Shown here piece after piece: positions 20,578-33,079 of a stretch of DNA of 64,000 nt. Location: positions 51,096,691 through 51,160,690 of the forward strand of contig JAWZYU010000025.1 in NCBI GenBank assembly GCA_038380435.1, read 5' to 3'. The notes beneath the pieces were generated by a model, which was not told the DNA's origin, did no database searches, and worked only from the letters and a program-made list of their open reading frames with translations. Positions within the stretch are counted from its first letter, which is position 1. Each line of letters begins with the position of its first letter. A program made the translations under genes and the position numbers. The stretch comes from Ryuthela nishihirai (taxonomy: Eukaryota > Arthropoda > Arachnida > Araneae > Heptathelidae).

Positions 20578-20940
20578 CAATCAATGGATACCGCAACGTT
20601 CTCCCATGGTTGAGTGGTTACACTCAACCATCCTCAAATACCCATGGATTTTTCAGCTGAACTATGGCTAATTCTACCCCACTGCAACATGCCATAATAG
20701 CGGGTGAGGATACTACAGGAAAGCAAGGAGTTTCCAGTGCAGTAAATCTCGTCATCCAGATGTCTTTAATTTGAATTTAGACTTTATACACTGGTGGACA
20801 AATGTTACAAAATAAATGTTGACATTGCAGCATAACTACTTGGGAGGCTTCGATGATATTCGGGTGATAGGTACATCAGACCATGACAAAGAACATAAGC
20901 AAACATGAGAGGCGTAGGAATGGATGGCCAGAAATAATAT

Positions 20941-22000
20941 TCATTTCGTCATAAAAAGTCCTTCACTGGAGAAAGCCCAGTGATCAACAGGGAATATGAT
21001 CGCCCCCCTGATCGCCATGCAAGTTGCACAATGATCATGCATACTGGCGACATGATGGATGAGGCCGGGTCGAATGGCAATAAATGCTATTGTTTCATTA
21101 GTGCAGCTCTTGGAGGCTTCTGGAAAATGGCTGAACACCAATGCCTCTCCCCAAAGCATCCCAGACATGTTCAATAGGATTAAATTTCGCATACTTGGCT
21201 GGCCACTCCATTCTGTGAATATTCTCTTGAGGTAATCGTCAACCAGTTGAACCCTATGAGGACGAGCATTATAGTCCATAAAATGAACTTGGCGCCAACA
21301 GCACCCCTCAAAAGCCTTACATGGGGCTCATGGATCTCGTCTATGTTCCTTTAAAGTATGCACGGTCCTACCCTCAAACACATGGAGTAGCTTTCGGCCA
21401 TCTAGCATTGTGCCTTCCCACACCAGAAAAATCGCCTCCTCCAGAGCGGTCTCATTCCCAGATGTTGAAGAATGAAACGGTATTCATCTGTTAAAAACGA
21501 TCGCATGCACCCTGTTCGGTCCAGTGAAGATCACATCACTACTATTCGGTCCAGGTGTGTTGCTGTCTGCACCAAGTCCTTTGAGCTCTTTGAGAGAGTG
21601 TGAGGGAGGAAGCAAACCATCGGTCTCCTAGCATACAGCCCCCCTCACACAAACTCATCTGGACAGTTTTTGACACCATCATGCATGAGGTGAGCTCGAC
21701 AGCAAGTTGTCTGGCTATCATCTCCCTATGCCTTCTTGCTATCAAAGACCAGATATCAGTCCTCCTTGGATGTTGTGACCCTTGATTAGCCCAAAACTAG
21801 TCTCAGACATCCCCAGTTTCCTAATATGTTGCCATAGCCTGGAAATGACCATCTGAGAAACATTATGCACTCCAGCTATTATAATCTGGGTCTGTCATTC
21901 TACGAATGGCTATCTACCTCTATGAATCCTCCAAAAACTCTGTTTCCTACATGTTCCCCCATCTCTTGTGAGATGACGGACTGGAGCACGAGTGATACAA
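20941..22000 (-). pseudogene. Tc1-type transposase pseudogene
   Basis: Minus-strand pieces in several frames follow Tc1 order: a helix-turn-helix-like RRMTDPD segment near 21,890, RRTDIWSLIARRHREMIARQ near 21,760, then MDYNARPHRVQLVDDYL (the central Asp of the DDE triad, near 21,279). An NPIEHVWDALGRG-like block follows in another frame, with a C-terminal arginine/glycine-rich end near 20,985. Multiple frameshifts and stops make it inactive. No TIRs were identified. RTE copy 3 begins close to its right edge. Confidence 0.75.
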
Positions 22001-22108
22001 TATGATGAACACCTATCTGCTCTTTTATAGCATGCCTTATGAATGAGGCATTCTGCATGTGCCTGCACAATCATTTTTCATATGGCATTTCTTATGCATG
22101 TGTTCCTT

Positions 22109-25100
22109 AAATGGTAGCTAGGCATAAACTGGAGGAGAGCTGTGTACAAATCCCCAGTGACGATGTACAGAACTGGCCAAGTCTAACACCTAATGTCCAA
22201 CCTCGTCTTTTCGTGGTGCAGGCCGTTAGTACCTTTCAAAAGAGATCTCTTTTGGAAGGGAACGGAAGGGGAGGGGAGGGCTGCCAGTTCAGTATAGCCT
22301 ACTGATCTGGTCATCTATGTCCACTTTTTTCTTTTTTTTTTCAACCCTGCAGAGGAGTGGTCAACAAAGGTCCTTTCACAGGGTCCTGGTGCTGACCATT
22401 TATACCTACTAGAATTTGAGCTTGATTATGGATCCTAAACTTGGGCATCGTCAAAGCTAAACTGGAGCAATGTGTCTCAGGCAGGCCATATGGCTCTTGA
22501 AAAAGTCCACTTGAAAAGGTGGTGCCTGAAGTTCCTACCAGCATCGGCGACTTCAGCCTTTAGCGAAGGAGGTACAGGTCTTTGCCCCATGCCTGCGATC
22601 AGGGGGCTGTTTGATATTGTTGGTCCTACCAATCCCAATAAACCTAATTTCTTTAAAAAACCTACTAATCACTTTCTCTCTGCAGGAATGTGAGGACATT
22701 ATATAGAGATTATTCTCTTGATGTCCTCACGCAGGAATTCCAGCGCTATAACCTAGATATTCTAGGTTTGCAAGAGACCAGATGGACAGCTAAAGGTGAG
22801 ATACTTAAAAATAACTAAATTTCTCAGGGAAGGTGGAAAGCATCACCAAGGAGTGGGTCTGGTTCTCAGCAGACATGCTAGTGATGCTCTTCTAGGATAT
22901 GAGTGCATTAATGAAAGGTTTCTTACAGCAAAATTACAGACAGGCATTAAGGACTTGAATGTTATCTGCTGTTATGCCCCCACTGATGATGCCGATGAGA
23001 AGGATAGGTTTTATGAACAACTTCAGGATATTTTGAATTCTGTCAAGAAAGGAGATATTACCCTTGTTCTTGGTGACTTCAATGTCAAAGTTGGTACTGA
23101 CTCTGACCTTTGGGGAGGGGTGATAAGCCCTTTTGGTATTGGTAGCTGCAATGGCAATGTCTCCTACAGATAAGTAAACTCAATGGTTTCAAAATAACTA
23201 ACACTTATTACAAACACCGCAATGTACACATGGGTTTCACCTGATGGGCTGCATAAGAATATGATTGATTATATATTAACAGCAAATGGGCTAGTTCTGT
23301 TAGGAATACCAGGGCATATAGGGGAGCTGAAATTGGATCTGACCATTACCTTGTTAAAAGTGTCTTGCAACAAACTTAAAAAGTGTTGTTAAAAAATTTA
23401 CCTTTAATACTGAAGCTCTGAAAGACCAAGTTATAGCTAAAGCTTACCATGATAGGTTACTTAGTCATTATGACAGTCATGGTTTGCTTACTACTGAAAC
23501 TGAGAAAGAATGGGGCCATTTTAAACAGGCTTTTTTGGAAACTAACAGTACTCTTTTAGGAAAAAAGGAGCAGAGGAAGCAGAATTATTTGAGTGATAAG
23601 GCACTTGAGCTTATTTCAGAAAGAAGGAATGCAGGAATATCCTTAATCAGTACCCTACTAGTCCTAATAGAAAGCATTACAGCTTAATAAATGTGTAAAG
23701 GATCAGTTAGCTTCTGATAAGAATCTTTGGCTTGATGGCTTGGCTGACAAAGCCGAGGAAGTAGTTAGACAGCACAACAGCAGAGAACTGTACCAGATGG
23801 TTAACGTTTTGTGTGGTAGAAAACGGGCAGGTATACAGGGATTGAAGGATAAACAAGGTAAGGTTATAGAAGGTGAGATGAGCATTTCAGTGATGTTCTA
23901 AACAATGTGGTTAGTTCTACTCCCATTGTTTGTAATGATGATAGATGCATTGGTAGCTTTAATCTTGGCCCTATAACACAATCTGAAGTTAGCTTGGCTA
24001 TTTCTATACTTAAACTTCATAAATCCCCAGGGGTAGATGAAATTACTACGGAAATGCTTAGAGCTGGGAATGTTTTGGTTATCACTTGGATGACTGAAAT
24101 TTTAAATACCTTTTATGATAGAGGCATGGTTCCTAAGGATTTTACCAAAGCTATTATTCTTAATTTAAGAAAAGGCGATTGCAGTTCTTGTGATAACAAT
24201 AGGGGTATCAGCCTACTCTCTGTTCCTGGTAAAGTTCTTTCCATGATTGTGCTTAATAGAATTAAGAATCTGGTTGACAGGCAATTGCGTGATGAGCAAT
24301 GTGGATTCAGAAGTTGTAGGGGATATGTAGATCAGATATTTTCCTTTAGGCAGATTCTTGAGAAATGTTTAGAGTTTCAGAAACCTTTGGTTGCTAGCTT
24401 TGTTGATTTCAAAAAGGCTTTCGACTCTGTTGAGCGTCATAATTTGTGGTTGATTGTGAGATCATATGGTATACCTGATAAGTTAGTTAACATAATGAAA
24501 GCTCTCTATAATAACACTGAGTCGTGTGTGAGAGTTGGTAAGGCTTGTAGCAATTGGTTTAGCATTACTTCTGGTGTTCGACAAGGGTGCATTTTGTCTC
24601 CTTTTCTCTTTAGCTTGGTTATTGATTATGTTATGCGAAATTCACTTCAAGGGAAAGATTTTGGCCTTAAATGGGCTGGAGATAAGAAAATTTCTGATTT
24701 AAATTATGCTGATGATTTAGCCCTTTTGGCAAATGATGTTGATGAGATGAACTCTTTCATTCAAGCTGTTGATGAGACTGGTAGTAGAGTAGGTTTGGTT
24801 ATAAATAGAGAGAAATCTAAAGTGATGAAAATTGGTCAGGCAGGTTGTGATTCAGTTCATCTGAATGGTTGCAGTCTTGAGCAGGTGTCACAGTTTAATT
24901 ACCTTGGGAGCTATGTAACAAATACTGGTGATGTGCAGCATGAGATTAACAGATGAATAGGGATTGCTGCCGGGACTTTTAAGAATCTATGGAGATCGTG
25001 GAGAAATAGGCATATATATACCTAAAGACTAAAATTAGACTGTATAATAATTTGGTTCTTTCTATGGTTAGTTATGGTAGTGAAACTTGGACACTGTGTA

Positions 25101-25487
25101 AACAGGATAACAGGAAACTAGATGCTTACATAGTATCATGGGTATTAGGTGGTTTAACTTTGTAACTAATGATGAGGTTAGGCAAAAGAGTCTGTAACCA
25201 CCTTTAAGCAGCATATTGTGCAGAGAGAGACTCCGTTGGTTTGGTCATGTTGCCTGTATGGATAATTATAGATTGGCGAATAGGGTTATGAACAGTGTGC
25301 CTAAAGGCCTCAGAAAGAGGGGGATACCTAGGATGTGGTGGGTAGACAATGTCAAACAGGATCTTGTTAGAATTGGTGTGCAGTGGCCAGATGCTGCAGA
25401 TGTAGCTCAGGACAGATATGCTCAGAGAATTAAACTGCACGGTCTGGTTGGACCTCCATAGCTCATGGCTGCTTGAAGATGATGATG
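22109..25487 (+). mobile_element. RTE-like LINE copy 3 (subfamily A), decayed
   Basis: Starts taaatggtagctagg, as the 5' ends of copies 1 and 2 do, and ends ggctgcttgaagatgatgatg. Endonuclease pieces are at 22,472-22,693 and 22,796-23,173 (YAPTDDADEKD, VLGDFNVKVGTD), a linker at 23,484-23,687, RT at 23,907-24,956, and a C-terminal piece at 25,216-25,461. Frameshifts, stops and a deletion of the SDHYLV region's frame make it inactive. The 5' leader matches copy 1 rather than copies 2 and 5. No clear TSD. Confidence 0.88.
23907..24956 (+). pseudogene. Reverse transcriptase fragment of RTE copy 3
   Basis: A 349-codon frame with FVDFKKAFDSV (motif A), GVRQGCILSPF and YADDLALLA. It stops where an Arg codon of the family has become a stop (after HEINR, about 24,954). 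Other substitutions, such as NLRKGDCSSCDN in the fingers, depart from the family norm. The conserved C-terminus lies beyond, in another frame. Confidence 0.82.
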
Positions 25488-26236
25488 TACCTCTCTACCA
25501 AATTTCATTATATTCTGGTCAATCATTGATATATCAGTTTTTTTATGTTTGTAATTTAGTTTTTTTCCATGTGTACAAATCGAAAAACAGAGCGAGTCTT
25601 AATTTTAAAAGTGTTTCTGATGTGCCGTTTCTCCCTCCCATCCACGTATTGAATTTCAGCAAGTTTTTTCCCTCTTGAAGAAAAAACATAGGTGAATTTT
25701 AGGGGAAAGCCCTCAGGATAATGAGAGACCCATAAAATTTATTGAGGCACAATAGTTGGTCACTGGTGTTTAATGCAAAATTAATTATAACCCTCACTGC
25801 ACAAATTGCTAAACCAAACATTGTATTTTCCATGTCTTTTATCTGTTTTTTTTTTTACAACTTTTATTCACTGCCCTACCAAAACATTAAGAAATTTTCC
25901 TTGTTATGTTGATGGGAATCTAACTTCAAAGTTCTGTAACTAGCACCAGCGTGACATTTTGCTGTCCCCAAAGCAAATTTGTTCTTTGCCACTCAAAGTA
26001 AATCCATTTTTTTTTTTTATCAGCTACAAATGTGCATTTTATGCCCCAAAAATTTCTGCTTTTCCACCTCAAGTAAATTTGCTCTTTTTACCATTCAGGT
26101 TTATTTTTTCAGAGGCAAGGGCAACATATTCCCTACCTCCCCACGAAATCTGAACGATAAGTTTTGAATCACCCTGTAGAGAAGGCAACTATCACCTGTT
26201 TGATCAGCAGAAATGTGGATTTTTTTTTATACATCA
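25488..26236. other. No gene; isolated transposon end
   Basis: Poly-T-rich and AT-rich sequence. At about 26,163-26,178 it contains tttgaatcaccctgta, the same kind of end as the DDE transposon remnant at 39,119 (actgaatcaccctgta). The opposite end was not found. Confidence 0.4.
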
Positions 26237-26580
26237 TAACTGCTTGAGGGGGTTTTTATTTTATATTTTATTTTTTTTTACAAAATTTGGGACACTATAT
26301 AAAATTAACCATGATTTTGACAAGAAGAGTTCACAGTGTGAAAACAAAATACATGAGCAAATTTTAACAATAATTATTATAAATGATTCATTTAGGATAG
26401 ATTATTATTCCAGGTGGCAAATAGTGTGCATAGCTACCTATCAAAGAGACTAGAGTTCAATCTTAAGATAAGGTATACGTGTTTCTTGCATTATATTTCT
26501 TTTGAGCTATCATCATCTCTATCATGTATTACATTGTCAGGCTCCTATCAGACCTCTGTACCAAGCAGCTACTTGAGAAA
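26237..26580 (+). repeat. Two SINE-B tail fragments
   Basis: aactgcttgagggggttttt (about 26,237-26,260) and gtcaggctcctatcagacct...agcagctacttgag (about 26,536-26,578) match only the SINE-B 3' end. They are 5'-truncated insertions or decayed remnants separated by unrelated AT-rich sequence. Confidence 0.55.
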
Positions 26581-26694
26581 TAGCTTCTATATTTTAAATT
26601 TTTGCCAATTTTTTTTGCTCATGTTCAAAAACAAGTTATTTTACTTTGTCATCCATTCATCTGTCCATCATTTCACATTTAACTTTCTTTTTTT

Positions 26695-27400
26695 AAGAAA
26701 TTAATGAAAAATTCCTTTTGGTTAGATAGATTGTAATATGTGACCAGATGTCCCTGTTCTCTGGGGACAGTCCATGGATAAAAAGCTGTGTCCCTGACAA
26801 ATGCTCCAAGAATTTGTTTTTTTAATTGTTTTTCAATATTAACTGTACAATATATCTTTTACTAACAATAATGACAACACCGTTGTAAAAATTTCAGATG
26901 ATAATGGAGGCGACTGAAAATTTGAGGCTAAAATTTCAGAATGAAAGTCTAGAATTGCGAGATGTTTTTCGAGGACTTCTGGTAATAAATCAAATTTTAA
27001 AACATCCCCAAATCATTTCCTTTAAATCTGGTCACCCTATATTAATGAAATATTAGGATTAATTTTTTCCAAATATTCCATTTTTAATTTCCATTGTTTG
27101 AGAGGTGCTAATATATGACAAAGGCAAAATTTGTATACTATAAATGATCTATTCCTAATAGAAATTTGAGTAGTAGAGTGTAATGGTGCAACACTGACAA
27201 CAATGATTTTTCCTCCTTACTCCCAAGAAAAATGGGATTAGGCAATGTTTTAAGAAATAAGCAAAACAAATTCTTTTTTGGTTACATAGGTATTAACAAA
27301 ATATTAGCATCCATATCTTCCAAATCATCCATTAGTTTGAATTTGCAGTAGTAAAGAGTACTAAAGTCAGAAAACAACAAATTTCATTCTTTTTGAAAAG
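26695..27400 (+). repeat. R2 units, diverged, split by a MITE
   Basis: The unit-start motif aaattccttttggttagatag (26,709) recurs as aaattcttttttggttacatagg (about 27,268), with cactgacaacaatg between. This matches the unit structure at 59.35-60.5 kb but is more diverged. A hAT-like MITE interrupts the first unit. Confidence 0.5.
26739..27038. mobile_element. hAT-type MITE (GTGACCAGAT ends)
   Basis: Starts tgtgaccagatgtccctg and ends aaatctggtcaccc; the arms pair over gtgaccagat/atctggtcac. These ends resemble hAT elements with GGGTGACCAGA termini. The flanking TSD is not clean. About 300 bp and non-coding. Confidence 0.6.
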
Positions 27401-27449
27401 TAGCATTATGTATTATTCAGAGGCAACTTGATATTCTATTTTTTTTTCT

Positions 27450-27478
27450 TTGTTGTTGTTGTTGTTGTTGTTGTTGTT
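27450..27478. repeat. (TTG)n microsatellite
   Basis: Uninterrupted TGT/TTG trinucleotide run of about nine units. Confidence 0.95.
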
Positions 27479-27853
27479 CATTACTGTTTTACATACAGAG
27501 GGTGGGGTCATAATTTGAATACACTAAACATAGTAGGTTGATTGTTTGTTTTAGAGTTTAATGGTACAGTAAGAACTAAAGCTATTGCGTGCCAAAGATA
27601 GGTAAAAGATTTTAGTCTGTTACTGTTAAAAAAAAAATCCAGGTAAATTTTTGCAGAGATGAAAACTAAAAATATCACCTCCAGAAATATTTCAGTAAAA
27701 ATGAAATGCACTGATTATATTCTATATTTATTGCATAGCATTACCAATTCAGTTGAAGAGAATTTTTCAAATATCTACATCTAGAATAAAGGTTAATATA
27801 TACTAAAATATGTAGAATATATAAACAATCAATTTATACACATCAAACATACA

Positions 27854-30800
27854 TCATCATCCTCAAGCAGCCATGGGCTACGGAGGTCCAACCAGCCGTG
27901 CAATTTAGTTCTCCAAGCAAGTCTATCCTGAGCTACATCTACTGCATCCGGCCACTGCACACCAATTCTTACAAGGTCCTGTTTGACATTGTCAGCCCAC
28001 TGCATCCTAGGTCTCCCCTTCTTTCTGAGGCCCTCGGTTCTTAGGTCTCCCCTTCTTTCTAGGGTTATGAACAGGCACACTGTTCATAACCCTATTCGCC
28101 AATCTATAATTACTCATACGGGCAACATGGCCAAACCAACAGAGTCTCTCTCTGCACAATACGCTGCTTAAAGGAGGTTGCAAACTCCTTTACCTAACCT
28201 CATCATTAGTTACAAAGTTGAACCACCTAATACCCAAGATACTGCGTAAGCATCTGGAATCAAAAGCATCTAGTTTCCTGTTATCTTGTTTACAAAGTGT
28301 CCACGTTTCACTACCATAACTAACCCCAGAAAGAACCAAACTATTATACAGTCTAATTTTAGTCATTAGGTGTATACGCCTATTTCTCCACACTCACCAT
28401 CAGATTCTTAAAAGTCCCGGCAGCAATCCCTATTCCTCTGTTAATCTCATGCCGCACATCACCATTATCTGTTACATAGCTCCCAAGATAATTAAACTGT
28501 GACACCTGCTCAAGACTGCAACCATTCAGATGAACTGAATCACAACCTGCCTGACCAATTTTCATCACTTTAGTTTTCTCTCTGTTACCAAACCTACTCT
28601 ACTACCAGTATCATCAACAGCTCGAATGAAAGAGTTCATCTCATCAACATCATTTGCCAAAAGGGCTAAATCATCAGCAAAATCTAAATCAAAAATTTTC
28701 GTATCTCCAGCCCATTTAAGGCCAAAATCTTTCCCTTGAAGTGAATTTCGCATAACATAATCAATAACCAAGCTAAAGAGAAAAGGAGACAAAATGCACC
28801 CTTGTCGAACACCAGAAGTAATGCTAAACCAATTGCTACAAGCCTTACCAACTCTCACACATGACTCAGTGTTATTATTGAGAGCTTTCATTATGTTAAC
28901 TAACTTGTCTGGTATACCATATGATTTCACAATCAACAGAGTCGAAAGCCTTTTTGAAATCAACAAAGCTAGCAACCAAAGGTTTCTGAAACTCTAAACA
29001 TTTCTTAAGAATCTGCCTAAGTGAAAATATCTGATCCACACATCCCCTACCATTTCTGAATCCACATTGCTCATCACGCAATTGACTGTCAACCAGATTC
29101 TTAATTCTATTAAGCACAATCATGGAAAGAGCTTTACCTGGAACAGAGAGTAGGCTGATACCCCTATAGTTATCACAAGAACTGCGATCACTTTTTTGAA
29201 AATAGGGATAACAATAGCTCTGGTAAAATCCTTAGGAACCATGCCTTTATCATAAAAGATATTCAGAATTTCAGTCATCCAAGTGGTAACCGAAACATTC
29301 CCAGCTCTAAGCATTTCAGTAGTAATTTCATCTACCCCTGGGGATTTATGTAGTTTAAGTTTAGAAACAGCCAAAATAACTTCAGATTGTGTTATAGGGC
29401 CAACATTAAAGCCACCAATGCATCTATCATCATTGCAAACAATGGGAGTAGAACTAACTACATTGTTTAGAACATCACTGAAATGCTCAGCCCACCTAGC
29501 CATGACAGAATCCTCCCCTTCTATAACCTTACCTTGTTTATCCTTCAATCCCTGTATGAATGTCCGTTTTCTACCACACAAAACGTTAACTATCTGGTAC
29601 AGCTCTCTGCTGTTGTGCTGTCTAACTGCTTCCTCGGCTTTGTCAGCCAAACCATCAAGCCAAAGATTCTTATCAGCAGCTAACTGATCCTTTACAACTT
29701 TATTAAGGTCTCTGTAATGCTTTCTATTAGGACTAGTAGGGTATTGATTAAGGGCATTCCTGCAGTTCTTTCTTTCCGAAATAAGCTCAAGTGCCTTATC
29801 ACTCAGATAATTCTGCCCCTTCTGCTCCTTTTTTCCTAAAAGAGTACTGTTAGTGTCCAAAAAAGCCTGTTTAAAATGATCCCATTCTTCCTCAACTTCA
29901 GTAGTAAGCAAACCATGACTGTCATAATGACTAAGTAACCTATCATGGTAAGCTTTGGCTATAACTGGATCTTTCAGAGCTTCAGTATTAAAAGTAAATT
30001 TTTTAACCCTAGCACAACACTTTTTAAGTTTAAGTTGCAACACACTTTTAACAAGGTAATGGTCAGATCCAATTTCAGCTTCCCTATATGCCCTGGTATT
30101 CCTAAAAGAACTAGCCCATTTGCTGTTAATTAATATGTAATCAATCATATTCTTATACAGCCCATCAGGTGAAACCCATGTGTACTTATGTATGTCGCGG
30201 TGTTTGTAATAAGTGTTAGTTATTCTGAATCCATTGAGTTTACTTACCTGTAGGAGACGTTGCCCATTGCCATTGCTGCTACCAATACCAAAAGGGCCTA
30301 TTACTCCTCCCAGGGTAATATCTCCTTTCTTGACAGAATTCAAAATATCCTGAAGTTGTTCATAAAACCTATCCTTCTCATCCTCATCGGCATCCTGAGT
30401 GGGGGCATAACAGCAGATAACATTCAAGTCCTTAACACTTGTCTGAAATTTTGCTGTAAGAAACCTTTCATTAATGCACTCATATCCTAGAAGAGCATCA
30501 CTAGCGTGTCTGCTGAGAAGCAGACCCACGCCTTGGTGATGCTTATTGTCGTCCCTCCCTGAAAAGAGAAATTTAAGATTATTTTTAAGAATCTGACCTT
30601 TATCTGTCCATCTGGTCTCTTGCAAGCCGAGAATATCTAAATTATAACAGTGGAATTCTTGTGTGAGGACATCAAGAGAAAAAGCTCTGTGCAGAGTCCT
30701 CACATTCCAACTACCTAAGGAGAGAAAATGGTTAGTGGGATGTTTAAAGAAACTATGTTTATTGAGAGAGGGAATGGCGACAATATCAAACAGCCCCCTA

Positions 30801-31401
30801 ATCGCAGACATGGGGCAAAGACCCGTTCCCCCACCACTAAAGGCTCAAGCCATCTACACTGGAAGACTTCCTCCAATGTAGAATTTGACGATGCCAATAG
30901 AAGCAAAGAGTTCAGGTGCCTGCGATGACTTCTGCTCAGGATTATCCACCAGCTGATAAACATATCCTGTGAATATATTCACTTGGGGCTGTCAACCCAC
31001 AAACAAACAGAAAACACAGCGGAAGATTTTCCCTCCACAGAAGCCCACCAGTGCAGCAAAATCAGGATTCATAATCAAGCTCAGAGCCATATATCTGTCC
31101 AGTCCAGTAGGTTTTATATGGTCAGCATCAGGACCCTGTGTGGTTGACCACTCCTCAGCAGGGTAGAAAAAAAAGAAAAGTAGCCATAGTTGTCCAGATC
31201 AGTAGGCCACACTAATCTGGCAGCCCTCCCCTTCCGTTCACTTCCACAAGAGAGCATCTCTTTTGAAAGTTACTAACGGTCCGCACCACGAGAAGGCGGG
31301 GTCGGACATTAGGTGCTAGGCCTGGCCGGTTCTATGCATCATCACAGGGGATTGGTGCATAGCTCTCCTTCCAGTGACTACCTAGCTACCATTTACAGAC
31401 C
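27854..31401 (-). mobile_element. RTE-like LINE copy 2, full length (subfamily B)
   Basis: 3,548 bp from the GAT-repeat tail to the 5' end, flanked by an 11-bp TSD tcaaacataca (27,843-27,853 and 31,402-31,412). The 5' leader (about 30,840-31,380) is nearly identical to that of copy 5 and differs from copies 1 and 3. The endonuclease and start of RT are in one frame (29,120-30,811). The rest is broken into frames at 28,896-29,123, 28,565-28,975, 28,380-28,568 and 27,829-28,080. A local duplication near 28,020-28,090 repeats ggtctccccttctttct. Confidence 0.9.
29120..30811 (-). pseudogene. Endonuclease and RT N-terminus of RTE copy 2
   Basis: A 563-codon frame: SWNVRTLH near residue 50, LGLQETRW, CCYAPTQDADED, then KKGDITLGGVIGPFG. 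The last join shows an in-frame loss of about 16 residues that includes the catalytic GDFN motif kept in copies 1, 3 and 5. IGSDHYLVKS is intact. RT begins near KSPGVDEITTEML, and the frame is lost after VIPIFKK by a one-base change. The endonuclease should be dead even if translated. Confidence 0.85.
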
Positions 31402-31684
31402 TCAAACATACAGTATGTAATAAATAAAAAAAATTATGAAACCCAGAAAATACTTCAAATTTATTCTTCTGCTTCTTATTGATGAAAAGATCAAAGATTA
31501 TTAAAAAAAATGTCTTTTCAAAGGTTAGTTCAACTTAAGCTACAGTTTCTCAGTATTTGTAAAGATGTTAAAATATCAGCATATCTGAAGAAGTAAAAAT
31601 TATAAAATATAATAGAAAAAAAATAATTTTAGCAACAGTTTAATTTCAACCACCCCAGGGCAGTCATGCTCCATAATAAGACTG

Positions 31685-32063
31685 GGGCAGGGGCCCTGTT
31701 TGAGTTTCACCTGTGCCAACATTGAAATTTATCTCTGAAAAACTTGCCACCTTCAGTCAGTAGGGGACATCGATGGGCAGTAACCCCCCACCCTCCTTCA
31801 GTCAGTAGGAGACACCAGTGGGCTTGGAAAGGCCACCATCCGTTAGATGGGGCAAAGCTGTGGCCCAGTGTGCGGGAGAGCCATACTCTGTGCACATTAA
31901 AGAATACACTAGATGGGCTTGACTGGGGGCTACTGTCTCCTAACAGCTGTCTAGTGGGTCCCCTCCCCCCAAACTTCTCTGAGCATTTGGGGTCTTTGTG
32001 ATTTGGCAATTTAGCCCATGGTGTGAAAAAAAAGTGCTGCTCAGAGGTAAAATAACCCAACCC
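31685..32063 (+). repeat. SINE-A, diverged variant, 9-bp TSD
   Basis: The tRNA head is largely lost. Body landmarks remain: aaatttatctctgaaaaac, gggcttggaaaggccacc, gtgcacattaaagaatac, tcctaacagctgtc, gctcagaggtaaaataaccc. An internal duplication repeats ttcagtcagtagg(g/a)gacac. The TSD ataagactg is at 31,676-31,684 and 32,064-32,072. More diverged than the 4,055 copy, similar in style to 40,083. Confidence 0.85.
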
Positions 32064-32072
32064 ATAAGACTG

Positions 32073-33063
32073 TGGGAAGTTCCACTGAACACAGAAGCTT
32101 TAAAGCCCAGTGACAGACAGTTACTGATAGAAAAATATAGGATGTATACTTTGGGCTTACACAGCCCAAAGTTTGGGATGCAGTGTTTGCAAAAACAGCA
32201 ATGTTTGGGATTACACCTATGGCTGAATATTTTCAATGCATTTTACTCAATACTGGCACGCATAATGCAACTAATACTGGGCTTTATCATAACAGGGCAC
32301 ATAGGATCAAGAAGCACAGTGCTTGGTATCAGGGCTCACCATGTTACAGACCAGAGTTTAAGTATCTCTCAATTACCATGGTTATGTAACTCTTCTATAT
32401 ATTTTACTTTCATTTTCTAACTTCTCATTTTACAAACTGTTCTTTCCTGAACTACCTGTCCTTTCTAAGTAATTAATAAAATCAACTCATATCACCCAGG
32501 CACTATCACACAATTCTGTAAGCATATTCATGGTAGAAGAGGAATTTTAGTGGAATGCTGGATGATCCTAAATCTAGTGTTTGAACCAGGATGCACACAA
32601 AAAAATTTGAAAAAAACTGAATTAGGTCTAGCCACATGAAAAAAAAATGTCCTGAAAATTATTAAAACCAAAATCTATTTCCTTAGAATGTCTGATAATA
32701 AACAGGTATATGATGTATATTGATCAGTAGCATTATTTTTTCTTTTACATAGCTTAAGCTATTGACAAAATTAACTTTGCTATATATTCTTTGCTTGGCC
32801 CTTATGCAAATTATTCTGGGTAATTTTTTACTAGCAAATACTAGTTTTCTTAACAAAACTTTTCTTAAACTATTTCAAGCAGTTTCCTTACTCAGGGTAG
32901 TTATGCCACAAAAAATCCACTATCATTAACCCACAATTACTAATCATTAACCCACAATTAATTCTGCATTGATCCTTCAGCTGCACAATGCAAATTTTTC
33001 ATGCCATTTGATTATTCACATCTGCACATCTCCACTCATCTTTGATTGCTTCTGCTACATAAA
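32073..33063. other. No gene recognised; one stem-loop
   Basis: Nearly 1 kb without a supported gene. A perfect stem-loop with 10-bp arms (actttgggct / agcccaaagt, loop tacac) sits at 32,148-32,172. Open frames of 68-140 codons here have no recognisable domain. Confidence 0.4.
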
Positions 33064-33079
33064 TATACCATTTGAACAA

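Noticed and set aside
22109..25487. Horizontal transfer of the RTE LINE from a vertebrate (BovB-like)
   Set aside because: RTE families often transfer, but nothing in this sequence alone supports a donor; it would need phylogenetic evidence.
29283..29687. 134-codon plus-strand ORF opposite the RTE LINE
   Set aside because: Shadow of the conserved RT frame on the other strand; it recurs opposite every copy (51,758, 57,409, 15,474).
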